Positions 44,199 through 54,839 of a DNA stretch of 64,000 nt are shown here, one piece after another. The stretch's first letter is position 1. Each line of letters begins with the position of its first letter. Source of the DNA: Lithobates sylvaticus (taxonomy: Eukaryota; Chordata; Amphibia; Anura; Ranidae); contig CM053029.1 of assembly GCA_028564925.1 (NCBI GenBank), forward strand, positions 579,515,455-579,579,454. The letters run 5' to 3'. Made by a program: the position numbers and the translations under genes. Under the pieces are notes generated by a model that was given only the letters and a program-made list of their open reading frames with translations, was not told the DNA's origin and did not search any database.

Positions 44199-46798
44199 CT
44201 CCTACTACCGCAGGTTTGTGGATGGATTTGCCCGCATTGCCAAACCCCTCAACGAGCTGCTGAAGACAGAAGGAGAGGAAGATGGAATGGGGCCTAGGAG
44301 GTCCAGTGAGTCGGTCCAAGACCAGTGGAACTCAAGGTGTGAAGAGGCTTTCAGAACCTTGAAGAGAAGTCTCACCACAGCCCCTGTTTTGGCCTACGCT
44401 GATCCCACTAGACCATATGAGCTACATGTTGATGCCAGCCATGAGGGCCTAGGTGGAGTACTCTACCAGGAGTATGAAGACCAGCTACGACCAGTGGCTT
44501 ATGTGAGCCGGAGCCTGACCCCCTCCGAGAAGAACTATCCCACCCACAAGTTGGAGTTCTTAGCCCTCAAGTGGGCAGTTGTTGACAAGTTGAGAGACTA
44601 CTTGTATGGGGCCGAGTTTACTGTAAAGACAGATAACAACCCCTTGACCTATCTATTCACCACCACCAAGCTGGATGCAACTGGACACAGATGGTTGGCG
44701 GCGTTGTCTGGATTCAATTTCAGCCTCAAGTACAGGCCAGGGGCTGGAAATAGGGATGCAGATGCCCTGTCCCGAAGATCCCATGTCATGGTCGATGACT
44801 GGGAAGACTGGACCCAAGTGGCACCGGATGGAGTGCGAGCCCTTTGTCAAGGGGCTGAACTCCAAGCCAGAGGAGGATCCAGAGCTGAAGAAATAGGAGT
44901 TACCACAGTGGGAGTCCCAAAGTGTTACTGTGGGGTAACTCAGCTGGCAGAAGAGTGTCTGCCGAAGCTGTCCAAGAAGGAGCTGAGGTGTGACCAATTG
45001 GAAGATCCCATGGGGAGATTGGTCCTGGAAGCCCTGGAAGACAAGAGTCCAGAGGGACTTCGCCTTCACCCTTCTAAAGAAGCTCGCCTACTGAGGAGAG
45101 AGTTGGACAAGTTGCAGGTGCATCAGGGGGTAGTCTACCGAAGGGGCCCCTCTGATGGACCAGAAGACAAGTGGCAGTTGTTTCTCCCCGAGAAGCATCG
45201 AGAGACTGTGCTGATTGCCTTACATGACCAGCATGGTCACTTGGGAGCAGAGAGAACCTTCCAACTTGTCAGAGACCGGTTTTATTGGCCCTGCATGAGG
45301 GCCGAAGTGGAGGAGTATTGCCATTCCTGTGCAAGATGCATTCAGAGAAAGACTTTACCCCATCAAGCTGCCCCAATGGGCCACCTACAGAGTCAAGGCC
45401 CAATGGATCTGGTATGCATTGATTTTCTCTGCCTTGAACCCGATTTGAGCGGATTGGGAAATGTTCTGGTGGTAACCGACCATTTCACTCGTTATGCCCA
45501 GGCTTTCCCAACCAAGGACCAGAAGGCCTCTACAGTAGCCAAGGTACTTTTGGAGAAGTACTTTGTTCACTATGGACTGCCACAGAGAATCCACTCAGAC
45601 CAAGGAAGGGACTTTGAGAGTCGCCTGATCAGGAAGCTACTAGATTCTCTGGGAGTAGAGAAGACTAGGACCACACCATATCACCCTCAAGGTGATGCCC
45701 AGCCTGAAAGGTTCAACAGGACCCTATTGAACATGTTGGGAACTTTGGAAACAGAGAAGAAGCAACATTGGAGTCAACACATATCAGCTCTGGTGCATGC
45801 CTACAATTGCACCACCAGTGATGTGACAGGTTTTTCCCCTTACCGACTTATGTTTGGGAGAGAAGCAAGATTGCCAGTGGATTTGGCCTTTGGCATTTCC
45901 CTAGACCATGCCTCTGCTGCCTCCCACAAAGGATATGTGGACAGACTGAGGCGCAGTCTGAAGATAGCTTATGAGAAAGCTCAAGCGGCCTCTGACCAGA
46001 GGGGGGCCCGAAATAAGAGGAACTTTGACCTGAAAGTTCGAGTACAGGACCTACAGCCTGGGGACCGTGTACTGTTACGCAATCTAGGGATCCCTGGGAA
46101 ACACAAGATTGCTGATAGATGGAGATCAGAACCATATATCATCTGTAGAAAACTTCCAGGATTGCCTGTCTACAAATTGAAGCCAGAAGGAAGGTTGGGG
46201 CCTTTGAAGACCTGGCATAGGAATCATTTGCTCCCACTCACTGAAGCAGTCAGAATGCCTCCAGCAAGAGACTTACCTGAATCTGTTTCCATTCTGGATA
46301 CCCCCAGGCCTAACACTAGGTCTCAGACATCCCAAGCTAGGGGTGGACAGGACCCCCAACCTGAAGAAGAAAGAGGAGAACTTGAATGGCTATGGCCTTC
46401 CTCAACTCCAGGGAATTCTGCCATAGATCTTCCACCTACTGAAGATGCGGAAGATAACACATTGAACCCAGAAGCCACAGAGTTTGTGCCATTCAGTGAT
46501 GTGCCTGAGTGCTGGGAAGATATCCCTGGTCTCTACCCAGAACAAGAAGAAGATGTTCCAGAACCAGAGATGTTGCCAGAATGTGTTCCTGAAGAAGTTC
46601 CAAGAGAGCAGAGAGCTCGCAGAGTTGTGAAGCCTCCCAAGAAGTTAACTTACCCCAAGATGGGAGAAAGTTCAGAGGACTCTGTTACTACAGCAAGGAG
46701 AAGTGCTGAAAGCCCTGACCCTTCCGCTGTTCATTTAGTGGAGGGCAACCCCAGCTCACTCTCTGGCACAGTTAAACAGGTCGCCCACACTGAAGTGA
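44199..46798 (+). pseudogene. Gypsy pol, RNase H and integrase part
   Basis: RNase H lies at about 44415-44780 (LHVDASHEGLGGVLYQ, then KLEFLALKWAV, TDNNPL and DALSRR). An integrase follows with an HHCC zinc module at 45215-45345 (HDQHGHLG to CHSCARC). Its DDE core has Asp in CIDFLCLEPD, Asp in HSDQGRDF and Glu in QPERFNRTL at about 45415-45715. A GPY/F-like stretch (LGPLKTWHRNHLLPL) lies near 46195-46240, and an acidic, proline-rich tail runs to the hAT-like insertion. In the family RNase H degrades template RNA and integrase joins DNA to the host chromosome. Confidence 0.85.
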
Positions 46799-46970
46799 CC
46801 TGTGGACAGGGACGGACTGACCATTCGGTGATTCGGTGGCCTCCCGAGGGCCCCGTGCAGGGGGGGCCCGGGCCGGCTCAGTCCGCCCCTGGAGGTGCCA
46901 GTCCTGGTGCCAGTCCTGGCAGCGTCAGCAAACACAGCATCGGCCGCCGCACTTTGCAATGTGTGTGTAT

Positions 46971-47141
46971 CAGCGCCCCCCGCACGGGCCGAATGCAACT
47001 AGACTCAGGCAGACAGGCATATTAGTGGGCGTCGTCGGCAGAAGAGGAGGCACAAGTTGTGCCTCCTCTTCTGGCGGCGCCGCCCACTGATATGCCTGTC
47101 TGCCTGAGTCTAGTTGCATTCGGCCCGTGCGGGGGGCGCTG
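46971..47141. repeat. Near-perfect 171-bp palindrome
   Basis: The arms 'cagcgccccccgcacgggcc' and 'ggcccgtgcggggggcgctg' mirror each other through a centre near 47056 ('ggcacaagttgtgcc'). Confidence 0.9.
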
Positions 47142-47225
47142 ATTTCTCCTGCCTTCCATTCGGCCCGCCCACTGCACGAAGAGATTAGGAGAAGTGGACA
47201 GCCTGATTCTGAAGGATTAAGGTAT

Positions 47226-47263
47226 TCTCTCTCTGTCTCTCTCTCTCTGTCTCTCTCTCTCTG

Positions 47264-47328
<65 letters not shown>

Positions 47329-47534
47329 CTCTCTCTGTCTCTCTCTCTCTGTTTCTCTCTCTCTGTCTCTCTCTCTCTCTGTCTCTCTCTGTCTGTTTCT
47401 CTCTGTCTCTCTTTCTCTCTGTCTGTTTCTCTCTGTCTCTCTTTCTCTCTGTCTCTCTTTCTCTCTGTCTGTTTCTCTCTGTCTCTCTTTCTCTCTGTCT
47501 CTCTGTCTCTCTCTATCTCTCTCTCTCTCTCTCG
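47226..47534. repeat. CT microsatellite with GTCT variants
   Basis: About 310 bp of 'tctctctgtctctc' type. The Ser/Leu-rich plus and Arg/Glu-rich minus frames are by-products. Confidence 0.95.
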
Positions 47535-47602
47535 TGCATTTTTTAAATTAGTTTTTGCCTGCAGAGCGTTGCAGTTTTTGGGGGGCGATAACTGAAAAAA
47601 AA

Positions 47603-48300
47603 TCAAACGCAGCCACTGTGCCCCTCAAACGCAGCCACTGTGCCCCTCAAACGCAGCCACTGTGCCCCTCAAACGCAGCCACTGTGCCCCTCAAACGCAG
47701 CCACTGTGCCCCTCAAACGCAGCCACTGTGCCCCATCAAACGCAGCCACTGTCCCCCTCAAACACAGCCTCTGTGCCCATCAAACGCAGCTACTGTGCCC
47801 CTCAAATGCAGCCACTGTGCCCCTCAAACGCAGCCACTGTGCCCCTCAAACGCAGCCACCACTGTGCCCCTCAAACGCAGCCACTGTGCCCCTCAAACGC
47901 AGCCACTGTGCCCCTCAAACGCAGCCACTGTGCCCATCAAACGCAGCCACTGTGCCATCAAACGCAGCCACTGTGCACATAAATTGCCACCACTGTGCCC
48001 ATTAAACGCAGCCACGGTGCCCATAAATTGCCACCAATGTGCCCATCAAACGCAGCCTCTGTGCCCATCAAACGCCGCCACTGTACCATCAAACGCAGCC
48101 ACTGTGCCCATCAAACGCAGCCACTGTGCCTATCAAACGCAGCCACTGTGCCCTCAAACGCAGCCACTGTGCCAAACGCAGCCACTGTGCCCATAAATTG
48201 CCACCACTGTGCCCATTAAATGCAGCCACTGTGCCATCAAACGCAGCCACGGTGCCCATAAATTGACACCACTGTTCCCATTAAACGCTGCCACTGTGCC
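47603..48300. repeat. 22-bp minisatellite
   Basis: About 31 units of 'cccctcaaacgcagccactg' plus 'tg', drifting to 'cccatcaaacgc' and 'cccataaattgccacc' variants to the right. Because 22 is not a multiple of 3, each frame cycles through the same 22-residue peptide. Confidence 0.95.
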
Positions 48301-48309
48301 CTCTGAAAT

Positions 48310-48410
48310 TGCTGCCAAACTCACACTGACATGCTGGTATGAAATCGTGCGAGATTAGCTGAACTTGCACGATTTCATTTCCTTTGTCAGTGTGAACCTG
48401 GGCTAAGTGA
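48310..48410. repeat. Short inverted repeat inside the composite element
   Basis: 'ctcacactgaca' and 'tgtcagtgtgaa', with inner arms 'gaaatcgtgcgag' and 'gcacgatttca', form a hairpin of about 90 bp resembling a small MITE. Confidence 0.55.
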
Positions 48411-48417
48411 GTTTATT

Positions 48418-48421
<4 letters not shown>

Positions 48422-48475
<54 letters not shown>
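48422..48475. repeat. (TA)n microsatellite
   Basis: About 27 TA units directly precede the 31-bp array. Confidence 0.95.
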
Positions 48476-48480
<5 letters not shown>

Positions 48481-49528
48481 GTCAGTGAGAAAAATGTCCC
48501 TTACATTGGTGGTCAGTGAGAAGAATGTCCCTTACATTGGTGATCAGTGAGAAGAATGTTCCTTGCATTGGTGGTCAGTGAGAAGAATGTTCCCTACATT
48601 GGTGGTCAGTGGGAAGAATGCTCCTTACATTGGTGGTCAGTGAGAAGAATGTTCCTTACATTGGTGATCAGTGAGAAGAATGTTCCTTACATTGGTGGTC
48701 AGTGAGAAGAATATTCCTTACATTGGTGGTCAGTGGGAAGAATGTTCCTTACATTGGTGGTCAGTGGGAAGAATGTTCCTTACATTGGTGGTCAGTGGGA
48801 AGAATGTTCCTTACATTGGTGGTCAGTGAGAAGAATGTTCCTTACATTGGTGATCAGTGGGAAGAATGTCCCTTACATTGGTGGTCAGTGGGATGAATGC
48901 TCCTTACATTGGTGGTCAGTGGGATGAATGCTCCTTACATTGGTGATCAGTGGGAAGAATGTTCCTTACATTGGTGGTCAGTGAGAAGAATGTTACTTAC
49001 ATTGGTGGTCAGTGAGAAGAATGCTCCTTACATTGGTGATCAGTGAGAAGAATGTTCCTTACATTGGTGGTCAGTGGGATGAATGCTCCTTACATTGGTG
49101 ATCAGTGGGAAGAATGTTCCTTACATTGGTGGTCAGTGAGAAGAATGTTACTTACATTGGTGGTCAGTGAGAAGAATGCTCCTTACATTGGTGATCAGTG
49201 AGAAGAATGTTCCTTACATTGGTGGTCAGTGGGATGAATGCTCCTTACATTGGTGATCAGTGGGAAGAATGTTCCTTACATTGGTGGTCAGTGAGAAGAA
49301 TGTTACTTACATTGGTGGTCAGTGAGAAAAATGTTCCTTACATTGGTGGTCAAGTGAGAAGAATGTCCCTTACATTGGTGGTCAGTGAGAAGAATGTCCC
49401 TTACATTGGTGATCAGTGAGAAGAATGTTCCTTACATTGGTGGTCAGTGAGAAGAATGTCCCTTACATTGGTGGTCAGTGAGAAGAATGTTCTTACATTG
49501 GTGGTCAGTGAGAAGAATGTTCATTACA
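48481..49528. repeat. 31-bp minisatellite with 155-bp higher-order period
   Basis: About 33 units of 'gtcagtgagaagaatgttcc' plus 'ttacattggtg'. Variant patterns recur every five units: the word 'gggatgaatg' lies at 48921, 49076 and 49231, spaced exactly 155 bp. Confidence 0.95.
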
Positions 49529-49767
49529 TGGGCAGGGACACATGGGCGGGGACACATGGGCGGAGTCACAGGGGGCCCCATGATCTCCGTTTGCCCGGGG
49601 GCCCCATGAGCTGTCAGTCCGCCCCTGCCTGTGGACAGGACAGCTCCCCATCTTATGCCAATTGGTGGGAAGCTCCTCTGTCCAAATTATGTGAAAATGT
49701 TGTTCCCGAGAAAGTTTGTAGTTTGAACACTGTCTTTGGGGACCAAAGATTCAAAGTGGGGGGAGTG

Positions 49768-50845
49768 TGTAGCGGGGTCGTACCCCTTTTACTGGAAAAG
49801 ACTACATCTCCCATGATTCCCCAGGCCCCAGGGCTGCTGACTTCCGCCCGGGAGGCTGCTGGGGGAGATTATAAAAGGGAAGAGCGGAGACCGCCTCTTC
49901 CTCTTGGGACACTTCCTCTTCTGAGGCCTGACAGGACTGGCCTGCCTCTGCTGACAGAGCTTGTGACGCGGAGACTGCAGCCAGCAGAGACACCTGTGCG
50001 GACCGGAGCTGAAGGCCTGAAGCCTGGGCCTTGCAGCCGATGGAGTGAGACTCTCACCCCTCAGAGTCCACAGCAGCGGAGCGGAGACTTCCCCTTACTG
50101 TCGGTCGGACGGAGCTGATGACCGGAGTGCAGGGCTGTGACTGAGGAGACCGGACGCCGCCATTGAAGAGACCAGAGCCACCATTAGAGGGACCGGATCG
50201 GAGGACGGTACCCCAAGGATTGGTGAGAGAGCCGGAAGGCTCATCCTGCATTGACACACATGTTTTATGCCTACTGAACTGCCTAGGCGCAATTTACCTC
50301 AGAGCAGCAATGTTACTTTTTGTGGATTACAAATGACACCATTTAAAGCTACATGTGCACCACCTCTACAGATTTATTGCCGGTGAAGAACACTGTACTA
50401 GTACAAGGACTGAGCTCTATTGCTAGGGATCAGGCCTGGTCCATTAGGTAGGCGCAGATAGATTTATTGCACCTCAGGGGTGCATAGCAGACGGTCGCCA
50501 CACTGGGCGCTCCGTTTCCCCACTGCCAGTTGTTACATATGTGTGTACATGTTAAAGTGCATATTGCAGGGACCTGCTAAAGTATTGTAAGTCATATGTT
50601 CAAACGCATGTTGCTATTTCTTTTCCTTACTGACAAAAGTAAAGCCAGTTATTCTTATTTCAGCAGTCTGCTTGTGAGTTCATACCAATTACACTTAGAG
50701 TATAAGCTAAGTTTTATGTGCATAGGGACATACCCCTTTACTAACTGTGCCAGAGCGGGTAGAGCCAAATTGCCGGGGGTTGGTGGAGCTGTACTCAGGG
50801 ACCCAAAACAAACCAGCGGCTCTCTTAACTGGGGGTAGCGCTACA
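49768..50845 (+). repeat. 3' LTR of the Gypsy element
   Basis: 1078 bp, visually identical to the 5' LTR. It is preceded by a purine-rich 'aaagtggggggag' at 49754-49765, which is a good polypurine tract. Confidence 0.9.
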
Positions 50846-50880
50846 TATGTTAAAAGGAACATTTTCAATAAAAGAATATG
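50846..50880 (+). repeat. Probable resumption of the interrupted L1 tail
   Basis: After the TATG duplication the sequence 'ttcaataaaagaatatgaaa' looks like the end of an L1 3' untranslated region. Confidence 0.45.
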
Positions 50881-51009
50881 AAAATATTGCCCAATCAGGG
50901 TACAGTGAATAGCTGGTTGTTAAGGAGCAGGGCCGGGAAGCTGGGAGACGCGTCTTTAAGAGCCAATGAGTCATTAGCTGTCAATGGGCTTCCCTGCTGA
51001 CAGTTGAAT

Positions 51010-51600
51010 AAAAAAAACTCCTTTAACCAGGGCGCCCCTCCCCTATGTGAATGAGTATGGGGTACATTGTACCCCTACCCATTCACCAAAAAAGTGTCAG
51101 AATTAAATAAAAACAGTAGACAGGTTTTTGACAATTCCTTTATTAAAAAAACAAAAAAAAACAATGTCCCCCAATTTAGATCTGCCACTGCAGGCTTCCC
51201 TGTTTGACAGTTCTTGTATAGGTAAGGGCTTAGCCACCTGGTGATGTCAACTAGTTGCCCCCGCCCCCTTGTGACATCACCGACCCAGCATGTACCGGTT
51301 GATGATGATACAAGGGGACAGAGCCACCAGGTGATGAACTGTCAAACAGCGGAGCCTGCAGTAGGCAGTCAGCCTTTATGGACTGCAAAGTGTTTTCTTT
51401 TGGATCCGGTGACGGATCTACATCAGGGGACATTTAAAAAAAAAAATGTAATAAAGGAATTGTCAAAACCTGTCTACTGTTCTTATTTATTTTGACACTT
51501 TTTTGGTGAAGGGGTAGGCATGCAATGTACACCAAACTCATTCACATGGGGAGGGCGGAATTTGAGGGCCCCCTTGTTAGAGGGGGTAGTTGCGCCCTTC
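51010..51600. repeat. Inverted pair of DR-A segments
   Basis: The left arm (51030-51150, minus) and the right arm (51440-51590, plus) mirror each other, e.g. 'caccaaaaaagtgtcag' against 'ttgacacttttttggtg', around a unique centre with 'acaaggggacagagcca'. Confidence 0.7.
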
Positions 51601-51915
51601 TCTAGTTATGTGCAGAGTGAATCTGCATGGTAGCGACTTTTTCATTATTAATCAGCTGATGTACTTGCAGTGTTCTAATAAGGAAATTCGCAGTGTCAGC
51701 ATCCCTTTTAGAAGTGATTAACCCTTTAGGGGTATCTCACCAAAAAGTAATTATTTTTTGCAGAGGACCTATAATCTGACTTGTATTTTAGTGCAGACTT
51801 TAGTGCAGACTTCTGGGTAAATCAGTGAGCCAATCTTAGGAAGCAGGAAGCAGGAAATTACATTTATGTGTACAGCATGCCTCCAGGTTGCCATAGTGCA
51901 TTGACAAAAATTACA
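51601..51915. other. Unassigned stretch
   Basis: No recognised gene or element. Confidence 0.35.
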
Positions 51916-52042
51916 ACACTAACGGGGGCGTGGTGACCGAGCTCCAACATGGACGTGTGAGCTGAGAGGGCACCATCCACCTGCAGTATCCACAGGCACG
52001 ATAGCCTGCTGTGGACCGCAAGATCCGCCGCTACACCCAGGC

Positions 52043-52575
52043 ATGCCAAAAAACAAGAAGCACCCACAGAAGCCGCGGAAATTGCCAAACTTTTTCAGAG
52101 CACGTGGGCTACAACAAAATGGTGGCGGCGCCTGCATAGAACGGCCGGAACACAAGGCCGCGATCTCCACGAACGGCAGCGAGGAGGCCCTAATACAGCA
52201 CCCACAGGCAACATCACTCACGGATCCTCCTCTGGGACCGCCAGCCCGTCTACCAGAAGCCCAGTCAAACAGAAACAAAGGATTGCCTCACCAGACAGGC
52301 CACTAAATAACCAGGCAATGGAGGTAAGCGGACCCACGGATAATAGCAATGCCTTACAGCAACCACCCACTGACCCCATTGCGGCCTATCCCACCTCTGA
52401 TAGACCTGTCTCTGATACCATTTTAAAAGAGATGCTACTATACCTAAAAGCCTCCCTACACGCTTATATGACAGCAGAGATCAACAACTTCCAAAGGGAA
52501 GTCCAGGCCATAGGGAACAGAGTAGATCACATAGAACAAAAATGGGGGAATACACCAACTCCTTCAACACATTAG
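52043..52575 (+). pseudogene. L1 ORF1-like remnant
   Basis: The reading starts MPKNKKHPQKPRKLPNFF, a basic N-terminus after the L1 leader. It continues in a second frame (52318-52575) with DTILKEMLLYLKASLHAY and a heptad-like helix ending in NRVDHIEQKWG. That is the expected coiled coil of L1 ORF1, the RNA-binding trimeric protein. The RRM-like and C-terminal parts are not visible except perhaps 52600-52680 (LEDRAKRNNLKIRGIP, the start of the RRM region). A frame change lies between the two pieces, and the protein is about one third of usual length. Confidence 0.65.
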
Positions 52576-52764
52576 TGTAGGCTCACTCAACACATGGAGA
52601 GGAAATAGCATGGCTCAGGAATAAGGCGGCTGACCTGGAAGATAGAGCCAAGAGAAACAATCTAAAGATCAGGGGGATCCCGAAAACCCTCCCAGCCACT
52701 CAATTACTTCAATACACTCAAACCCTTTTCTCCACGCTTGTCCCTATGTTGAACGATACCCTGT

Positions 52765-53295
52765 GTGTGCAGGAAACCCACTTCCAAACGAACAATCATC
52801 CGAAATGCACACAGAAATTTCCCGCACTTATTTTTGGCAATCACACCTAACCACAAAAAAGGAGGTGTACTGCTAGCGATAAGGAACACCATATCCTTTC
52901 ACCTTAAGGAAACCTTCACAGCTGACAGCGGCCGTTATATTATTGTACAAGGGGATATCAACTCAAAACCTTACACGATAGTGTCAGTGTACGCCCCAAA
53001 CTCACATCAAATCAGATTCCTGAGTATCTATTAACTCTAGTAACTATTCAACAAAGTCAGATCCAACCAATACAACAGCCTCATCATCTGCGGTGACTTT
53101 AACTTAATTGTGGATCCAAGGTTAGACACCTCCACCAACAGGAACAGCAGTACCACATATCTGAGTAAAGTTTTGCAGGCGGCAGAACTATACGATGCTT
53201 GGAGGTGTCTACACGGAAATGAAAGGAACTATACCATCTTCTCACACAGACACGCCTCCTATTCACGCATCAATATGTTATTAACAGACAAATAG
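52765..53295 (+). pseudogene. L1 ORF2 endonuclease part
   Basis: The stretches GGVLLAIRNTISF, SKPYTIVSVYAPNSHQ and then CGDFNLIVDPRLDTS resemble the middle of the apurinic-type endonuclease of L1 ORF2. The QETH residues at the catalytic Glu are visible just before, near 52770. The segment upstream of that is missing. SRINMLLTDK near 53265-53295 corresponds to the SRIDxxLxS region. Stops and frame changes separate the blocks, so nicking activity is not expected. Confidence 0.75.
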
Positions 53296-53995
53296 ACTTT
53301 ACAAAAAATATCTTCCACGCAGATACACAACATCACGTGGTCAGACCACGCTGCCGTTTCAATGTTGATTAATGAGAAAGATGTCTCCTCCTCCCCACCC
53401 ATCTGGCGCAGCAATGTAAGGCTACTACAGGAACCTAGAATTTCCAAGGAAATCTCTCAACCCTTACTATCATACTTCCATTACAATGACCTATCTGTAT
53501 AAGACCTATTCACACTCTGGAATGCCAATTGGGAGCCAAAGCAAAAAAACAATACACCTCGGTACTAGACTCTATCCTTTCTAACATTCATAAATTGGAA
53601 ACATTAAACAAAGCTTCACCTACACAACAGCTAGCTCGGCAACTCTCTGAACTCAAAGAGAAGTTACAAGAACACCTCACACAACAATATGATATACACC
53701 ACAGACGCCTACAACTAAATTCATACGCCAGTGCTAATAGAGCAGGCAAATATTTAGCCAATAGGATCAAAGCAGCACACACCAAAACTAGAATTGCGCA
53801 TATGATACACCCCACTCTCAAGCATAAAATCATCAACCCGCAGGACATTGCAAACTGATTTGCAGCCTACTACAGTGATTTGTACAACCTCCACAAAGAT
53901 CCATCCACCATTTAACCAACAGTTCTTACGGGATCTGAAACTCCCGTCTCTCTCAATGACCCAACTAAACACACTGAATTCCCCATTCACAACAC

Positions 53996-54791
53996 TTGGA
54001 ATTAAATCAATTATTACCACACTACCCAATGGCAAATTGCCGGGCCCAGACGGGTTTGCTAACGTACTTTAAAACATTCAAAAATATTCTGTCTCCACAC
54101 TTGCAAAAAGTCTTTACAAAAGCTGCCAAGGAAGCATCATTCCCCCCAGAGATGCTTAAAGCATATATTACCACCATACCCAAGCCTGGGAAAGAATCTG
54201 CAACTCCTGGCAACTTCCGGCCTATATCTCTATTAAATACCGACATCAAGGTATATGCCAAGTTAATAGCCAAAAGATTAGCAGACTACGTGCCCTCTTT
54301 GATTCAAAGCGACCAGATGGGCTTCGTGAGGGGGAGACAAACTTCAGACACCACCAGGCGAATTATAAACGCCATTCACTATGCTGAACAAACCAAAACG
54401 CCTTCTCTGCTGCTTTTAATAGACGCAGAAAAGGCATTTGATAGAGAGCATTGGAGGTATATGACGGAGGTACTATCTAAATTTGGTCTCTGTGGACACA
54501 TCCTTAATGCTGTACTGGCTCTATATTCCTGTCCATCTGCACAGGTGCTTTCTGCAGGTATATTGTCTACTCCCTAATGGTACCCGCCAGGGATGCCCAC
54601 TATCCCCCACGATTTTTAACCTTATGATAGAACCCCTGGCGGAGACCATTAGATCGCAAACCAGTATCTCTGGCTTCAAGTTTGGGTCACCACCACATGT
54701 TATCAACCTATTTGCAGACAATGTCATATTACTGCTGCCCAACCCACTCAGGTCATTACCTACGGCTCAGGAAATTCTAAAGAAATTCTGA
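53996..54791 (+). pseudogene. L1 ORF2 reverse transcriptase part
   Basis: The frame 53996-54577 has the pre-palm block GNFRPISLLNTDIKVYAKLI, the DQMGFVRGRQTSD block and motif A LLLIDAEKAFDREHW. A second frame (54483-54791) continues with NGTRQGCPLSPTIFNLMIEPL and the active-site block VINLFADNVILLL. There the usual second Asp of F/YADD is replaced by Asn, which by itself would inactivate the enzyme. The order and spacing fit the L1 clade. Frame changes also separate the blocks. Confidence 0.85.
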
Positions 54792-54839
54792 GAGGTCTCA
54801 TATTATAAGGTCAACTTTACTAAATCCCTAATCCTTGAC

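Larger units (their letters stand above)
46807..49627. mobile_element. Composite hAT-like element, 2.8 kb, perfect 8-bp duplication
   Basis: The flanks are CCTGTGGA at 46799-46806 and 49628-49635. Ends are CAGGGACGGACTGAC and GTCAGTCCGCCCCTG, matching the 363-bp element at 24315-24677. It contains a 171-bp palindrome, a CT tract, a 22-bp array, a TA tract and a 31-bp array, but no transposase. It inserted between integrase and the 3' LTR of the Gypsy copy. Confidence 0.85.
38097..50845 (+). mobile_element. Ty3/Gypsy LTR retrotransposon with two nested insertions
   Basis: Two 1078-bp LTRs (38097-39174 and 49768-50845) start TGTAGC and end CTACA, and look identical by eye. The outer flanks share TATG. 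Internal parts in order are a primer-binding-like site, gag, protease, RT, RNase H and integrase. It is broken by two later insertions (42563-44191 and 46807-49627), and the coding parts around them otherwise read as long open stretches. Matching LTRs suggest a recent insertion. It sits in the 3' region of an older L1. Confidence 0.9.

Noticed and set aside
47127-47606. Ser/Leu-rich plus-strand frame and Arg/Glu-rich minus-strand frame of about 130 codons
   Set aside because: Both are translations of a CT microsatellite; there is no other coding evidence.
47555-48266. Cys/His-rich frames up to 213 codons that resemble zinc fingers at first sight
   Set aside because: They are the 22-bp minisatellite read in three frames. 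Cys and His spacing follows the DNA unit, not a finger pattern.
48481-49528. CRISPR-like regular array
   Set aside because: Units are contiguous 31-bp repeats with no unique spacers, in a eukaryotic transposon context.
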